From NCBI GenBank assembly GCA_016715205.1, contig JADKBC010000049.1:62001-126000 (forward strand): a stretch of DNA of 64,000 nucleotides, in the 5' to 3' direction. The stretch comes from Holophaga sp. GTDB lineage: Bacteria; Acidobacteriota; Holophagae; Holophagales; Holophagaceae. Position 1 is the first letter of the stretch, and every line of letters starts with the position of its first letter. The position numbers were made by a program, and so were the translations under genes. The notes below the pieces were generated by a model, which worked only from the letters and a program-made list of their open reading frames with translations, was not told where the DNA came from and searched no databases. Below are positions 1 to 8,299 of this stretch, piece by piece.

Positions 1-32
1 GGCACCAGCAGCAGGGCTGCGGAACGCATCAT
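1..32 (-). CDS. Start of an unidentified minus-strand gene (partial, cut by window edge)
   Basis: Reading the minus strand, two consecutive ATG codons at 32-27 open a frame that stays open to the window edge and encodes MMRSAALLLV. A basic residue followed by a hydrophobic run resembles the start of a signal peptide. An AGAGG-like stretch lies just upstream. It follows the formyltransferase gene by about 30 bases on the same strand, so the two may be co-transcribed. Only ten codons are visible, so no function can be given. Confidence 0.35.
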   Translation of the reverse strand, partial: MMRSAALLLV

Positions 33-62
33 GAGGGGCCTCTTGGGAAGGAAAGAGACAGC

Positions 63-983
63 TTAGAGGCGGAATTCGGGGATGTCCAGGCCTCGAAGCC
101 AAACGGCATGATCGGTGGGCCGTTCACTTCGGCAATCGTCCTGGCGGAGGGCGTGCAACCGCAAGGCCCCATCCGCGAATCCCAAGAGCACACCCTCGGG
201 TCTGGCAGAGAAATGCCCCGGCGGGCAGCCCTCTGCGGCGGGCAGGGCCCAGGGCACGCGCAGACAATGGGACCGTGATTCCAGGAAGGCGTTGGGCCAG
301 GGATCGGCCACGGCCCGAACCTGGTTGAAGGCTTCTTGTACAGTCATGGAAAATTCCAGACGACTATCGGCAGGCTTGCGGCCACCAAAGTAGGTCGAGG
401 GTCCCAGAGTCTTCTGGGAAATGGGTCTGGCGGTGCCCGCCACAAGGGCCGGGATAGTCGCCCGCACCAGGGCGCCACCGGCGGCGGCGGCTTTCATGGT
501 CAGGCTCAAGGCCGTTTCATCCCAATCAATGGTGATCCGAGCTTGGGCATAGATGTCACCATCGTCCGGCTTGGGCGTCATGGCGTGCAAGGTCACGCCG
601 GTTTCGGGTTCTCCCTTGACCAGCACCCAGTTGATGGGCGCGCGCCCGCGGTAGGCGGGGAGCAGGGAACCATGCAGGTTATAGGCACCCAACCGGGGAA
701 GCGCCAGAAAGCGAGCCTGGATCATTTCCCGAAAGTAGAAACTGAGCAGTAAATCGGGCGAGGCAGCGCGGATGGCTTCAAACACCGAATCGGCATTGAA
801 GTTTGCCTCCATGCGCACGGGAATCCCATGGCGCGCGGCCACGGCTGCGGGAGCTTCAAACCAGCCTTCATCAGCGGCCTGGGGGTAGGTGTAGAGCGCA
901 GATACTTCAATGCCCGCCTCGAGCAAACCCTCCAGGGCCGCGCGCCCAACGGGGGAATAGGCGCAGACAATGGCAGTGGTCAT
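63..983 (-). CDS. Formyltransferase family protein (ArnA N-terminal domain / methionyl-tRNA formyltransferase fold)
   Basis: The 306-residue protein has the formyl-transferase fold that uses 10-formyl-tetrahydrofolate. The motif HGSLLPAYRGRAPINW and the later DDGD carry the N-x-H...D catalytic set known from this family. Length and sequence are closer to the N-terminal formyltransferase part of ArnA and other sugar-nucleotide N-formyltransferases than to Fmt, and no decarboxylase domain is attached. It probably formylates an amino-sugar nucleotide for surface polysaccharide, but the substrate cannot be read from the sequence. I chose the ATG at 983 because it begins the Rossmann-like strand TTAIVCAYSPVG; a longer frame upstream adds unlikely residues. 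Confidence 0.75.
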   Translation of the reverse strand: MTTAIVCAYSPVGRAALEGLLEAGIEVSALYTYPQAADEGWFEAPAAVAARHGIPVRMEANFNADSVFEAIRAASPDLLLSFYFREMIQARFLALPRLGAYNLHGSLLPAYRGRAPINWVLVKGEPETGVTLHAMTPKPDDGDIYAQARITIDWDETALSLTMKAAAAGGALVRATIPALVAGTARPISQKTLGPSTYFGGRKPADSRLEFSMTVQEAFNQVRAVADPWPNAFLESRSHCLRVPWALPAAEGCPPGHFSARPEGVLLGFADGALRLHALRQDDCRSERPTDHAVWLRGLDIPEFRL

Positions 984-1194
984 GCTCTGGGCTCCTCTAC
1001 AACACCCTTGCACCGAGCTGGGGTCGCCGAGCTAGTCTGGCACGAAGGCACCATAGGCTGCATGCGCTGAGGATGGGGCAACCCCCGCACCTTCGCGCGC
1101 AAAAAAGTGCAGTTCGCCCCAATGAGGCTTCTCCCGGGTAAACCTCCCATGGTGGAATGCGTGAATCTACTTATCTTGTGGGTGTGAGGTGTCC

Positions 1195-2274
1195 ATGTTC
1201 CTGCGTGCGGTAATGGTTTTGATCCTGGGCGCAGGAATGCTATGGGCATCGGGGGACCCCCTTGCGGCTCCTGAAGAAATCAAAACTTTCGCGCGCCGTG
1301 CCACAGCGAACCAAACGGGAACAAAGGCGAAATTACAGTCCCTGCTGGAAGCGGTTTTCCGGCCTGCAGAAGATGGTGGTTTGGGGATGACCTACGACAA
1401 CAGCCACACCCGCACCGTGTCAGAGGTATGGCAAGACCGAAAGGCCAACTGCCTGTCACTCACAGCATTTTATGTGGCCGCCTGTGACTCCATCGGCATC
1501 CAGGCCCGCTTTGCCGAGGCTCTGAACACCAATCGATGGCGCCGAGTCGGTTCGGTGGTTCGCTTGGAGCGCCACTTGGTGGCACTGATCCCAATGCTCC
1601 CTGTGGAGGATCTGGTCGCTGATTTCCTGCCACAGCTGCGGAAACGGGTTGGGGTTTACCGGGTGGCCATTCTCGACGTCCAAAGAGTCCGTTCCCTTTT
1701 TTATGCGAATCGAGCGGTGGAGGAAATGGACGCTGGCTCATTGTCCGGGGCCTTGGAGTCGGCCAAGGTTTCCATTACCTCTGATGCCTCCTTGAGTGTT
1801 GGTTGGAATATCTATGGCGTTGTTCTGAAGGCCAATGGTCAATCCCAGGAGGCGGAAGTGGCCTTCCGCAAAGCCCTTCTGTGCGACCCAAAGGACAGTT
1901 CAGCCATTGGAAACATGGAAACCTTGATGCGTGAACAGGGGCGTATCGAGGAGGCCTTTCGTTACCGAGTCATGGAAAACGATGTTCGGAAAAAGGACCC
2001 CTATTTCAACGCATTCCTGGCCGAAGAGGCCCTGGGCCAGGGAAACACCGGGGATGCGCAAAAATGGATCAAGAAGGCCATCAAGCTGCTTCCCTATGAG
2101 CCTGAATTTTTCCTAACCCAGGCCCGGGTGAACATCATGCTGGGTAAAACGGAGTCGGCCGTAAAAGACCTGGAAGAGGCCCAACGGTGGGCAGTTCCTG
2201 GGGAGCGGGATAAGTACGACAGTAAGCTTTCTGCCATCCGGAAAGTGCAGAAGGGGGAAGTAGAAACCAAGTAG
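1195..2274 (+). CDS. Secreted transglutaminase-like / TPR-repeat protein
   Basis: 359 residues. An N-terminal signal peptide (residues 1-18, MFLRAVMVLILGAGMLWA) is followed by a transglutaminase-core-like segment in which Cys86 lies in KANCLS and a later RHLVAL supplies a candidate His. The C-terminal half (about residues 165-350) holds tetratricopeptide repeats. Such proteins are periplasmic or outer-membrane associated; the enzymatic role is unproven. The ATG at 1195 has GAGG five bases upstream and is preferred over the in-frame GTG at 1189. The gene is divergent from the formyltransferase and convergent with the heptose adenylyltransferase gene. Confidence 0.7.
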   Translation: MFLRAVMVLILGAGMLWASGDPLAAPEEIKTFARRATANQTGTKAKLQSLLEAVFRPAEDGGLGMTYDNSHTRTVSEVWQDRKANCLSLTAFYVAACDSIGIQARFAEALNTNRWRRVGSVVRLERHLVALIPMLPVEDLVADFLPQLRKRVGVYRVAILDVQRVRSLFYANRAVEEMDAGSLSGALESAKVSITSDASLSVGWNIYGVVLKANGQSQEAEVAFRKALLCDPKDSSAIGNMETLMREQGRIEEAFRYRVMENDVRKKDPYFNAFLAEEALGQGNTGDAQKWIKKAIKLLPYEPEFFLTQARVNIMLGKTESAVKDLEEAQRWAVPGERDKYDSKLSAIRKVQKGEVETK

Positions 2275-2303
2275 GAGAGCCTGGCGCGGGGTGGCAGGAA
2301 GGC

Positions 2304-2795
2304 TTACTCCGCCCAAACGCCTCGGTCCGCGCGGATGCGCGCCACTATCTCACTGGTGCTGTGGCCCGGAAGGAAGGGGACAAGCACCAATTGGCCGCCG
2401 TGGGCTTCGACAAGCTCTCTTCCCACCACGGTTGCGGGGGTATAATCACCGCCCTTAGCAAGGACATCGGGTTGAAGTGCCGTAATCAAGGCAAGGGGGG
2501 TGTCCTCATCGAACCGGATGACAGCATCCACGCTGCGAAGGCCAAGGAGCACCCGGGCCCTGGCCCATTCCTCCTGGAGGGGGCGACTGGCTCCCTTCAG
2601 TCGGGTCACGCTGGCATCACTATTGAGCCCCACCACCAGGTAATCCCCTAAGGCGCGGACGTCTTCGAGGTACTGGACATGGCCAGGGTGGATCAGATCA
2701 AAACATCCGTTGGTGAAACAAAGCCTTCGAGGACGCTGGGGCAAGGCCTGCCAAAAGGCATTGGCGTTTGGGAAGAAACGGTCGAGTGGTGGCAT
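2304..2795 (-). CDS. rfaE2: D-glycero-beta-D-manno-heptose 1-phosphate adenylyltransferase (RfaE2/HldE C-terminal type)
   Basis: 163 residues forming a nucleotidyltransferase with the signature GCFDLIHPGH and the later KGGDY. It would transfer AMP from ATP to heptose 1-phosphate to make ADP-heptose for the lipopolysaccharide core. It is the stand-alone adenylyltransferase; the kinase half of HldE is not attached and not in this window. The frame is open far upstream, across rpsL, but family similarity starts at MPPLDRFF, so ATG 2795 is used; no strong ribosome-binding site is seen there. The 3' end faces the TPR gene. Confidence 0.85.
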   Translation of the reverse strand: MPPLDRFFPNANAFWQALPQRPRRLCFTNGCFDLIHPGHVQYLEDVRALGDYLVVGLNSDASVTRLKGASRPLQEEWARARVLLGLRSVDAVIRFDEDTPLALITALQPDVLAKGGDYTPATVVGRELVEAHGGQLVLVPFLPGHSTSEIVARIRADRGVWAE

Positions 2796-2855
2796 CTGAG
2801 TTCCAGGGTAAACTTTAAGGTTACGGTGAAAAACCGTTTCAACCACGAGGAAGCC

Positions 2856-3146
2856 ATGCCGCTTTACGAATACCGCTGCGAAGCCTGTGGAGAATCCGAA
2901 GAAAAACTGCAGGGACTGTCTGCCCCGGACCACCACCCCTGCCCCAATTGTGGCGCAGCCCAGGGCATGCAGCGGCAAGTCTCGGTGGCCTCCTTCGCGC
3001 TTTCGGGTAGCGGCTGGTTTGCCAGTGGCTACGGGAAGGAAAAGGGCGCCAAGGCGCCAGAGTCCGCGGCACCCAAGGCCTCTGAATCCACACCCGCCAA
3101 GCCAACCGAGGGTGGGGGATGCTGTGGCGGGTGTGCCTGCCACTAG
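2856..3146 (+). CDS. FmdB-family zinc-ribbon regulatory-type protein
   Basis: 96 residues. The N-terminus MPLYEYRCEACG and the later CPNCG form the FmdB/CxxC zinc ribbon (two CXXC pairs within about 40 residues). A low-complexity Ala/Pro/Lys linker follows, and the tail GGGCCGGCACH is cysteine-rich, a common ending in this family. ATG 2856 has GAGGAA five bases upstream. The gene lies just before the rpsL promoter. Family members are of uncertain function, possibly regulatory or metal-related. Confidence 0.85.
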   Translation: MPLYEYRCEACGESEEKLQGLSAPDHHPCPNCGAAQGMQRQVSVASFALSGSGWFASGYGKEKGAKAPESAAPKASESTPAKPTEGGGCCGGCACH

Positions 3147-3157
3147 CCCAATTTGCT

Positions 3158-3185
3158 TTGACTTTCCTTGGTTTTTTGTTAGGAT
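3158..3185 (+). promoter_or_regulatory. Candidate sigma-70 promoter of the rpsL operon
   Basis: TTGACT (3158-3163) and TAGGAT (3180-3185) are separated by 16 bases in a T-rich stretch, about 125 bases upstream of rpsL. The same T-rich layout recurs before rpsJ. Confidence 0.6.
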
Positions 3186-3308
3186 CTTAGGTTCCCGACC
3201 CCAGTGGGTCGTGGTGTTTTGCTTCTGTCCGATGTCGCCGCCTCGCGGTGATCGACCTCTCGGGCCCCGACGCCGGATGATCCGAGCGTCCCCAGCTAGG
3301 AGGTTGGA

Positions 3309-3707
3309 GTGCCAACCATCAATCAGCTCATCCGCCAAGGGCGGACTTCTTTCAAGAACAAGACGAAGAGCCCCGCGCTCAACGCCTGCCCCCAGAAGCG
3401 TGGTGTGTGCACCCGCGTGTTCACCACTACCCCCAAGAAGCCGAACTCCGCGCTTCGCAAGGTGGCCCGTGTGCGTCTCACCAACGGCATCGAGTGCACC
3501 ACATACATCCCCGGTGTGGGCCACAACCTGCAGGAGCACAGCATTGTGCTCATCCGCGGCGGTCGTGTGAAGGATCTGCCCGGCGTCCGCTACCACGTGG
3601 TTCGCGGCACCCTCGACGCCACCGGCGTTGCCAACCGCAACCAGTCCCGTTCCAAGTACGGTGCGAAACGGCCTAAGGCCGGCGCTGCCGCTGCGAAGAA
3701 GAAGTGA
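3309..3707 (+). CDS. rpsL: 30S ribosomal protein S12
   Basis: 132 residues with the classic S12 start MPTINQLIRQGR, the decoding-site segment TTPKKPNSALRK and PGVRYHVVRG. Both streptomycin-relevant lysine regions look wild type (KKPNS and GRVKDLPG). Translation starts at GTG 3309 with a perfect AGGAGG at 3298-3303. The Lys/Ala-rich C-terminal tail is slightly longer than in E. coli. It is first in the str operon, eight bases before rpsG. Confidence 0.97.
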   Translation: MPTINQLIRQGRTSFKNKTKSPALNACPQKRGVCTRVFTTTPKKPNSALRKVARVRLTNGIECTTYIPGVGHNLQEHSIVLIRGGRVKDLPGVRYHVVRGTLDATGVANRNQSRSKYGAKRPKAGAAAAKKK

Positions 3708-3715
3708 GGTAGGCC

Positions 3716-4186
3716 ATGTCACGTCGCAGCACTCCCGCCAAGCGCGAAATCCTTCCGGATCCTGTCTACAACAGCGTCACCATCACCAAGTTCGTCAACG
3801 TGATCATGGAGCGTGGCAAGAAAGCTACGGCTGAGCGCATCCTTTACGGGGCTCTTGAAATCGTGGCGAAGAAGTCGGGCGAGCCCGCCCTGGAGGCCTT
3901 TGACAAGGCCCTCAACAACATCAAGCCTTCGGTGGAAGTGAAATCCCGCCGGGTCGGTGGCGCCACCTATCAGGTGCCCATCGAGGTTCCCCAGAACCGC
4001 CGCCAGTCCTTGGCCATGCGCTGGCTTAAGATCTACTCTTCCGCCCGCGGCGAGCGCACCATGCGCGACAAGCTGGCTGGCGAAATTCTTGACGCCATGA
4101 ATTTCCGCGGCGCCGCCATGAAGAAGAAGGATGACGTCCACAAGATGGCCGAAGCCAACAAGGCCTTTGCCCACTTCCGCTGGTAG
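3716..4186 (+). CDS. rpsG: 30S ribosomal protein S7
   Basis: 156 residues, the normal bacterial S7 length, beginning MSRRSTPAKREILPDPVYNS with the conserved SRRVGGATYQVPIEV and RWL segments. S7 nucleates assembly of the 30S head and binds the 3' domain of 16S rRNA. A GAGGTAGG ribosome-binding site overlaps the end of rpsL. A hairpin follows before fusA. Confidence 0.97.
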   Translation: MSRRSTPAKREILPDPVYNSVTITKFVNVIMERGKKATAERILYGALEIVAKKSGEPALEAFDKALNNIKPSVEVKSRRVGGATYQVPIEVPQNRRQSLAMRWLKIYSSARGERTMRDKLAGEILDAMNFRGAAMKKKDDVHKMAEANKAFAHFRW

Positions 4187-4205
4187 TCACGTACCGTTCA
4201 AAATC

Positions 4206-4229
4206 GGGGCCGATCATGGTATCGGCCCC
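4206..4229 (+). terminator. Hairpin (attenuator or partial terminator) between rpsG and fusA
   Basis: A perfect 9-bp stem (GGGGCCGAT / ATCGGCCCC) with loop CATGGT is followed by GCCTTTTGCCTTTTC. The interrupted T-tract suggests partial termination that would set the ratio of S12/S7 to EF-G. Confidence 0.55.
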
Positions 4230-4283
4230 GCCTTTTGCCTTTTCGCACTTTCCCCTGGATCTCTGACACGCTAGGAGGCCCCC

Positions 4284-6392
4284 GTGGCCCGCACGACACC
4301 CCTCGAGCGCTACCGCAACATCGGCATCATGGCTCACATCGATGCCGGTAAGACGACGACCACGGAGCGCATCCTTTATTACACCGGCAAGATTCACAAA
4401 ATCGGTGAAGTGCACGACGGCGCCGCCACCACGGATTGGATGGTCCAGGAGCAGGAGCGTGGCATCACCATCACCTCTGCCGCCATCACTGCCGCCTGGG
4501 TGCCCCAGACGGGGCTTGGCACGGGCATTGAGCACCGTGTAAACATCATCGACACGCCTGGTCACGTGGATTTCACCGCCGAAGTGGAGCGTTCCCTGCG
4601 TGTGCTGGACGGCGCAGTGGCTGTGTTCTGCGCGGTGGGCGGGGTTCAGCCCCAGTCCGAGACGGTTTGGCGCCAGGCCAACAAATACAAGGTGCCGCGC
4701 CTGGCCTTCGTCAACAAGATGGATCGTACCGGCGCGGATTTCTACCGCGTGGTGGACATGATGCGCACGCGCTTGGCTGCCAAGCCTATGCCCATTCAGA
4801 TTCCCATCGGTGCCGAAGATCAGTTCAAGGGCATCATCGATCTCGTCACCATGCAGGCCTTGACCTTCGATGAAGGCGACAAGGGCTTCAGTGTGGTCTA
4901 CGGCGAGATTCCTGCCGAACTTCAGGCCGAGGCCGAAAAGTGGCGGGAACACATGATCGAGATGGTCGCCGAGACCGAAGAACATTTGATGGAAAAGTAC
5001 CTGGGCGGCGAAGCGCTCACGGAAGATGAAATCCGCGCTGGCATTCGCAAGGGCTGCATTGACCTGCTCTTCACGCCCATGACCTGCGGTTCGGCCTTCA
5101 AGAACAAGGGCGTTCAGCCCCTGCTGGATGCCGTGGTCAGCTACATGCCCAGTCCCTTGGATATCCCTCCCATCCAGGGCCACGACCTCGATGGCAACAC
5201 CACTGAGCGTGCTGCGGGTGATGATCAGCCCTTCAGTGCCTTGATCTTCAAGATCATGGCCGACCCCTTCGTGGGCAGCTTGGCCTTCATCCGGGTCTAT
5301 TCCGGCATTCTCGCGGCGGGTTCCTCTGTTTTCAATTCCGCCAAGGGCCGTCGCGAACGTATCGGGCGCCTGCTTCAGATGCACGCCAACAAGCGCGAGG
5401 ACATTACCGAAGTCCGCACGGGCGATATTGGTGCAGCCGTGGGCTTCAAGGACGTGTTCACCGGTGAAACCATCTGCGATGAAAATCATCCAGTGGTGCT
5501 CGAAAGCATGGATTTCCCGGATCCCGTCATCCAGGTCGCCATCGAACCCAAGACCAAGGTGGACCAGGAAAAGATGGCCATTGCCCTGCAGAAGCTGGCT
5601 CAGGAAGACCCGACCTTCAAGGTCCACACGGATTCCGAAACGGGTCAGACCATCATCGCCGGCATGGGCGAGCTGCATCTCGAAATCATCGTTGACCGCA
5701 TGATGCGGGAATTCAAGGTGGATGCCAACGTGGGCAAACCCCAGGTGGCCTACCGCGAAACCATTCGCAAAAAGGTCGATGCCGAAGGCAAGTTTGTGCG
5801 CCAGAGCGGTGGTCGCGGCCAGTACGGCCATGTGCGCATCACCCTGGAGCCCAATGAATCCGGCAAGGGCTACGAATTCGTCAATGGCATCGTGGGCGGT
5901 GTGGTTCCCAAGGAATACATCAAGCCCGTCGATCAGGGCATCCAGGAAGCCACCAATTCCGGCATCCTGGCGGGCTTCCCGGTGGTCGACGTGAAGGTCA
6001 CCCTCTACGACGGCAGCTACCACGAAGTCGATTCCAACGAAATGGCCTTCAAGATCGCTGGTTCCATGGCCTTCAAGACCGCCTGTGAAAAGGCCAGCCC
6101 CGTGCTGCTTGAGCCCATCATGGCCGTGGAAGTGGAAATGCCCGAAGACTACATGGGCGATGTCATCGGCAACCTCAACAGCCGTCGCGGTCGCATCGAG
6201 AACATGGAAGAGCGCACTGGCGCCCGGGTTGTCACCGCCAAGGTGCCCCTGGCCGAGATGTTTGCCTACTCCACCACCCTCCGCTCCATGACTCAGGGTC
6301 GCGGCACCTACACCATGCAGTTCAGCCACTACGATGAGGCCCCGCGCAATGTGGCCGAAGAGATCGTGGCTAAGGTCAAGGGTAGCAAGTAG
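4284..6392 (+). CDS. fusA: Translation elongation factor G
   Basis: 702 residues, full length. The GTPase domain shows G1 AHIDAGKTT (residues 17-25), G3 DTPGH and G4 NKMD, followed by the translocase domains II-V (for example GRGQYGHVRI in domain IV). It drives tRNA-mRNA translocation and, with RRF, ribosome recycling. Translation starts at GTG 4284 behind AGGAGG at 4273-4278. Unlike the E. coli str operon, no tuf gene follows; a hairpin and a new promoter come next. Confidence 0.97.
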   Translation: MARTTPLERYRNIGIMAHIDAGKTTTTERILYYTGKIHKIGEVHDGAATTDWMVQEQERGITITSAAITAAWVPQTGLGTGIEHRVNIIDTPGHVDFTAEVERSLRVLDGAVAVFCAVGGVQPQSETVWRQANKYKVPRLAFVNKMDRTGADFYRVVDMMRTRLAAKPMPIQIPIGAEDQFKGIIDLVTMQALTFDEGDKGFSVVYGEIPAELQAEAEKWREHMIEMVAETEEHLMEKYLGGEALTEDEIRAGIRKGCIDLLFTPMTCGSAFKNKGVQPLLDAVVSYMPSPLDIPPIQGHDLDGNTTERAAGDDQPFSALIFKIMADPFVGSLAFIRVYSGILAAGSSVFNSAKGRRERIGRLLQMHANKREDITEVRTGDIGAAVGFKDVFTGETICDENHPVVLESMDFPDPVIQVAIEPKTKVDQEKMAIALQKLAQEDPTFKVHTDSETGQTIIAGMGELHLEIIVDRMMREFKVDANVGKPQVAYRETIRKKVDAEGKFVRQSGGRGQYGHVRITLEPNESGKGYEFVNGIVGGVVPKEYIKPVDQGIQEATNSGILAGFPVVDVKVTLYDGSYHEVDSNEMAFKIAGSMAFKTACEKASPVLLEPIMAVEVEMPEDYMGDVIGNLNSRRGRIENMEERTGARVVTAKVPLAEMFAYSTTLRSMTQGRGTYTMQFSHYDEAPRNVAEEIVAKVKGSK

Positions 6393-6401
6393 TTCCAAAT
6401 C

Positions 6402-6428
6402 GAAGCGTCCGGCTTTGCCGGGCGCTTC
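6402..6428 (+). terminator. Hairpin after fusA
   Basis: A 12-base stem (GAAGCGTCCGGC / GCCGGGCGCTTC, one G-T pair) with loop TTT starts ten bases after the fusA stop. The following T-tract is weak, so termination may be partial. Confidence 0.55.
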
Positions 6429-6547
6429 TCGCAGTTGTATCCATCACAGCCCCCGTCAGGGGGTGAGGCCGCCTGAGATCCCTGATCGAGGCCTCTTGAT
6501 CCCGCCGGACGGTTCACGCGAACGGCCTTGAAAATTCAAAATAGCCA

Positions 6548-6575
6548 TTGCATTTGCTTTGGCTTTTGTTATTCT
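6548..6575 (+). promoter_or_regulatory. Candidate promoter of the S10-spc-alpha super-operon
   Basis: TTGCAT (6548-6553) and TATTCT (6570-6575) are spaced by 16 bases in a T-rich stretch (TTTGCTTTGGCTTTTGTTA) that closely resembles the rpsL promoter region. Confidence 0.5.
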
Positions 6576-6693
6576 GGATGGCCTTGTCCCCGTGACGGGA
6601 CATCCTTTTCTCCCTGGCGCGCAGCGTTCGGGGTCAACCGGGCGGTCATCGCCCCACATCTATGGACGGCTCGTCCGTCCCAATGGAGTGAAC

Positions 6694-7020
6694 ATGAAGG
6701 ACAACATTCGCATCCGTCTGCGAGCTTTCGATCACCGTCTGCTCGATCAGTCGACGCGGGAAATTGTGGATACGGCCAAGCGCACAGGCGCCCAGGTCGC
6801 CGGCCCTATTCCCTTGCCGACTCGACTCAGCAAGTACACGGTGAACCGGTCTCCCCACGTGGACAAAAAGAGCCGCGATCAGTTCGAGATCCGCACCCAC
6901 AAGCGACTGCTCGACATCCTTAACCCCACCCAGACGACGGTGGACACCTTGATGCGCCTCGACCTGCCTGCGGGCGTCGATGTGGAGATCAAGGTCTTCA
7001 GCCGCCAGGGCAACCGGTAA
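6694..7020 (+). CDS. rpsJ: 30S ribosomal protein S10
   Basis: 108 residues, starting MKDNIRIRLRAFDHRLLDQS and containing the NRSPHVDKKSRDQFEIRTH loop typical of S10. It is a 30S head protein and, as NusE, part of transcription antitermination complexes. First gene of the S10 operon. The ATG at 6694 (GGAGTGAAC upstream) matches the family start; the frame is open upstream but those residues are not family-like. Confidence 0.97.
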   Translation: MKDNIRIRLRAFDHRLLDQSTREIVDTAKRTGAQVAGPIPLPTRLSKYTVNRSPHVDKKSRDQFEIRTHKRLLDILNPTQTTVDTLMRLDLPAGVDVEIKVFSRQGNR

Positions 7021-7034
7021 AGGGGGGCGAGATA

Positions 7035-7661
7035 ATGTCTAACGGAATCATCGGCAAGAAACTGGGGATGACCCAGATCTTCAACGAAAAGGGACAGGTT
7101 GTCCCCGTCACTGTCATCCAGGCTGGTCCCTGTGTGGTGGTCCAGCGCAAGACCAACGAAAAGGACGGCTACGAGGCTGTTCAGGTTGGCTATGTGGATC
7201 CCCAGGGTGGCAAGCGCGCCTCCAAGGCCGAAAAGGGCCATTGCGAGAAAAAGGGTGTAGCCCCGGTTCGCGTGCTTCGTGAAATGAAGGTCGAAGCTGC
7301 CAGCGCCCTGAAAGAAGGCGATAGCATCCTCGTCACCCAGTTTGAAGAAAAGTCCAAGGTCCATGTCACTGGCATCAGCAAGGGCAAGGGCTTCGCGGGC
7401 GTCATGAAGCGGCACCACTTCAAGGGTGGCCGCGCGTCCCACGGCTCCATGTTCCACCGCGCCCCCGGTTCCATCGGTGGGTCGTCCTATCCCAGCCGCG
7501 TTTGGCCCGGGATCCGGATGCCCGGCCACATGGGTTCGGAGCAGGTGACGGTTCGCAACCTCGAGATCGCCAAGGTGGATGCGGAGAACAATCTGCTGCT
7601 CATCAAAGGCGCCGTGCCCGGCCCCAAGGGCGGCTACGTCGTCATCAAGCAGGAGGCCTAA
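7035..7661 (+). CDS. rplC: 50S ribosomal protein L3
   Basis: 208 residues, starting MSNGIIGKKLGMTQIFNEKG with the conserved long-loop segment HHFKGGRASHGSMFHRAPGS that reaches toward the peptidyl-transferase centre. Normal length for bacterial L3. It follows rpsJ after 14 bases with a GGGGCGAG ribosome-binding region and is followed at once by rplD. Confidence 0.97.
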   Translation: MSNGIIGKKLGMTQIFNEKGQVVPVTVIQAGPCVVVQRKTNEKDGYEAVQVGYVDPQGGKRASKAEKGHCEKKGVAPVRVLREMKVEAASALKEGDSILVTQFEEKSKVHVTGISKGKGFAGVMKRHHFKGGRASHGSMFHRAPGSIGGSSYPSRVWPGIRMPGHMGSEQVTVRNLEIAKVDAENNLLLIKGAVPGPKGGYVVIKQEA

Positions 7662-7663
7662 AG

Positions 7664-8299
7664 ATGTCGGTCTTTCAGTATCCCGTCGTCAATCTCGAAA
7701 ACAAGCCAGCCGGTAGCGTTGATCTGTTGCCCGAGGTTTTCAAGCTCGAGGACATCAACCAGCACTTGATCTGGGAAGCTGTTCGTCACTTCCTGGCCAA
7801 GCGTCGTCAGGGCACCGCCTCCACCAAGGACAAGTGGGAAGTCAGCGGTTCCGGCCGCAAGCTCTGGAAGCAGAAGGGCACGGGTCGCGCCCGCATCGGC
7901 TCCATCCGTTCTGCGCTCTGGAAGGGCGGTTCCACCGTTCACGGGCCGCACCCCCGCAGCTACGATTACGCCTTCCCCAAGAAAGCCCGTCGTTCCGCGC
8001 TTCGCAATGCACTGTCCGTCAAGATGGCCGATGGCCAGGTGATGGTTGTGGAAAATTGGAACCTCGATTCCCACAAGACCCAGGCGCTGGCTGCCACCCT
8101 TGCCACGCTCGGCGTCACGGGTTCTGCTCTCCTCGTGGGCGCAGAAGCTTCTGAAAAGATGCAGCTCGCTTCGGCCAACAACCCCAAGCTGGCCGCCATC
8201 GAGAGCCTGGGCGTGAACGTCTATGAACTTCTGAAGTACGACCAGATCGTCTTTTCCAAGGACGCCATTCTGGCCCTGCAGGAAGTGGTGAAACCATGA
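7664..8299 (+). CDS. rplD: 50S ribosomal protein L4
   Basis: 211 residues. It has the L4 features WEVSGSGRKLWKQKGTGRAR (extended loop lining the exit tunnel) and the P-loop-like globular fold at the C-terminus. The start at 7664 lies two bases after the rplC stop, with AGGAGG inside the end of rplC. In enterobacteria L4 represses the S10 operon; whether it does so here is unknown. The stop overlaps the rplW start. Confidence 0.96.
   Translation: MSVFQYPVVNLENKPAGSVDLLPEVFKLEDINQHLIWEAVRHFLAKRRQGTASTKDKWEVSGSGRKLWKQKGTGRARIGSIRSALWKGGSTVHGPHPRSYDYAFPKKARRSALRNALSVKMADGQVMVVENWNLDSHKTQALAATLATLGVTGSALLVGAEASEKMQLASANNPKLAAIESLGVNVYELLKYDQIVFSKDAILALQEVVKP

Larger units (their letters stand above)
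6393..6693 (+). other. Gene-free interval between fusA and rpsJ (hairpin, promoter, leader)
   Basis: This 301-base interval holds a terminator-like hairpin (6402-6428), a candidate promoter (6548-6575) and about 115 bases of leader before rpsJ. The leader contains short self-complementary pieces such as GGACG...CGTCC near 6664-6676. In E. coli the S10 leader is the target of L4 control; nothing here is similar enough to claim the same site. I see no convincing coding frame. Confidence 0.5.

Noticed and set aside
2796..3722. Upstream extension of the heptose adenylyltransferase frame to 472 codons, suggesting a kinase-adenylyltransferase fusion
   Set aside because: The extension is antisense to rpsL and the FmdB gene and has no kinase motifs.
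4026..6398. A 790-codon open frame antisense to fusA
   Set aside because: High-GC codon bias of fusA keeps the opposite strand open. The translation is His/Asp/Gly-rich without family features, and EF-G on the plus strand is certain.
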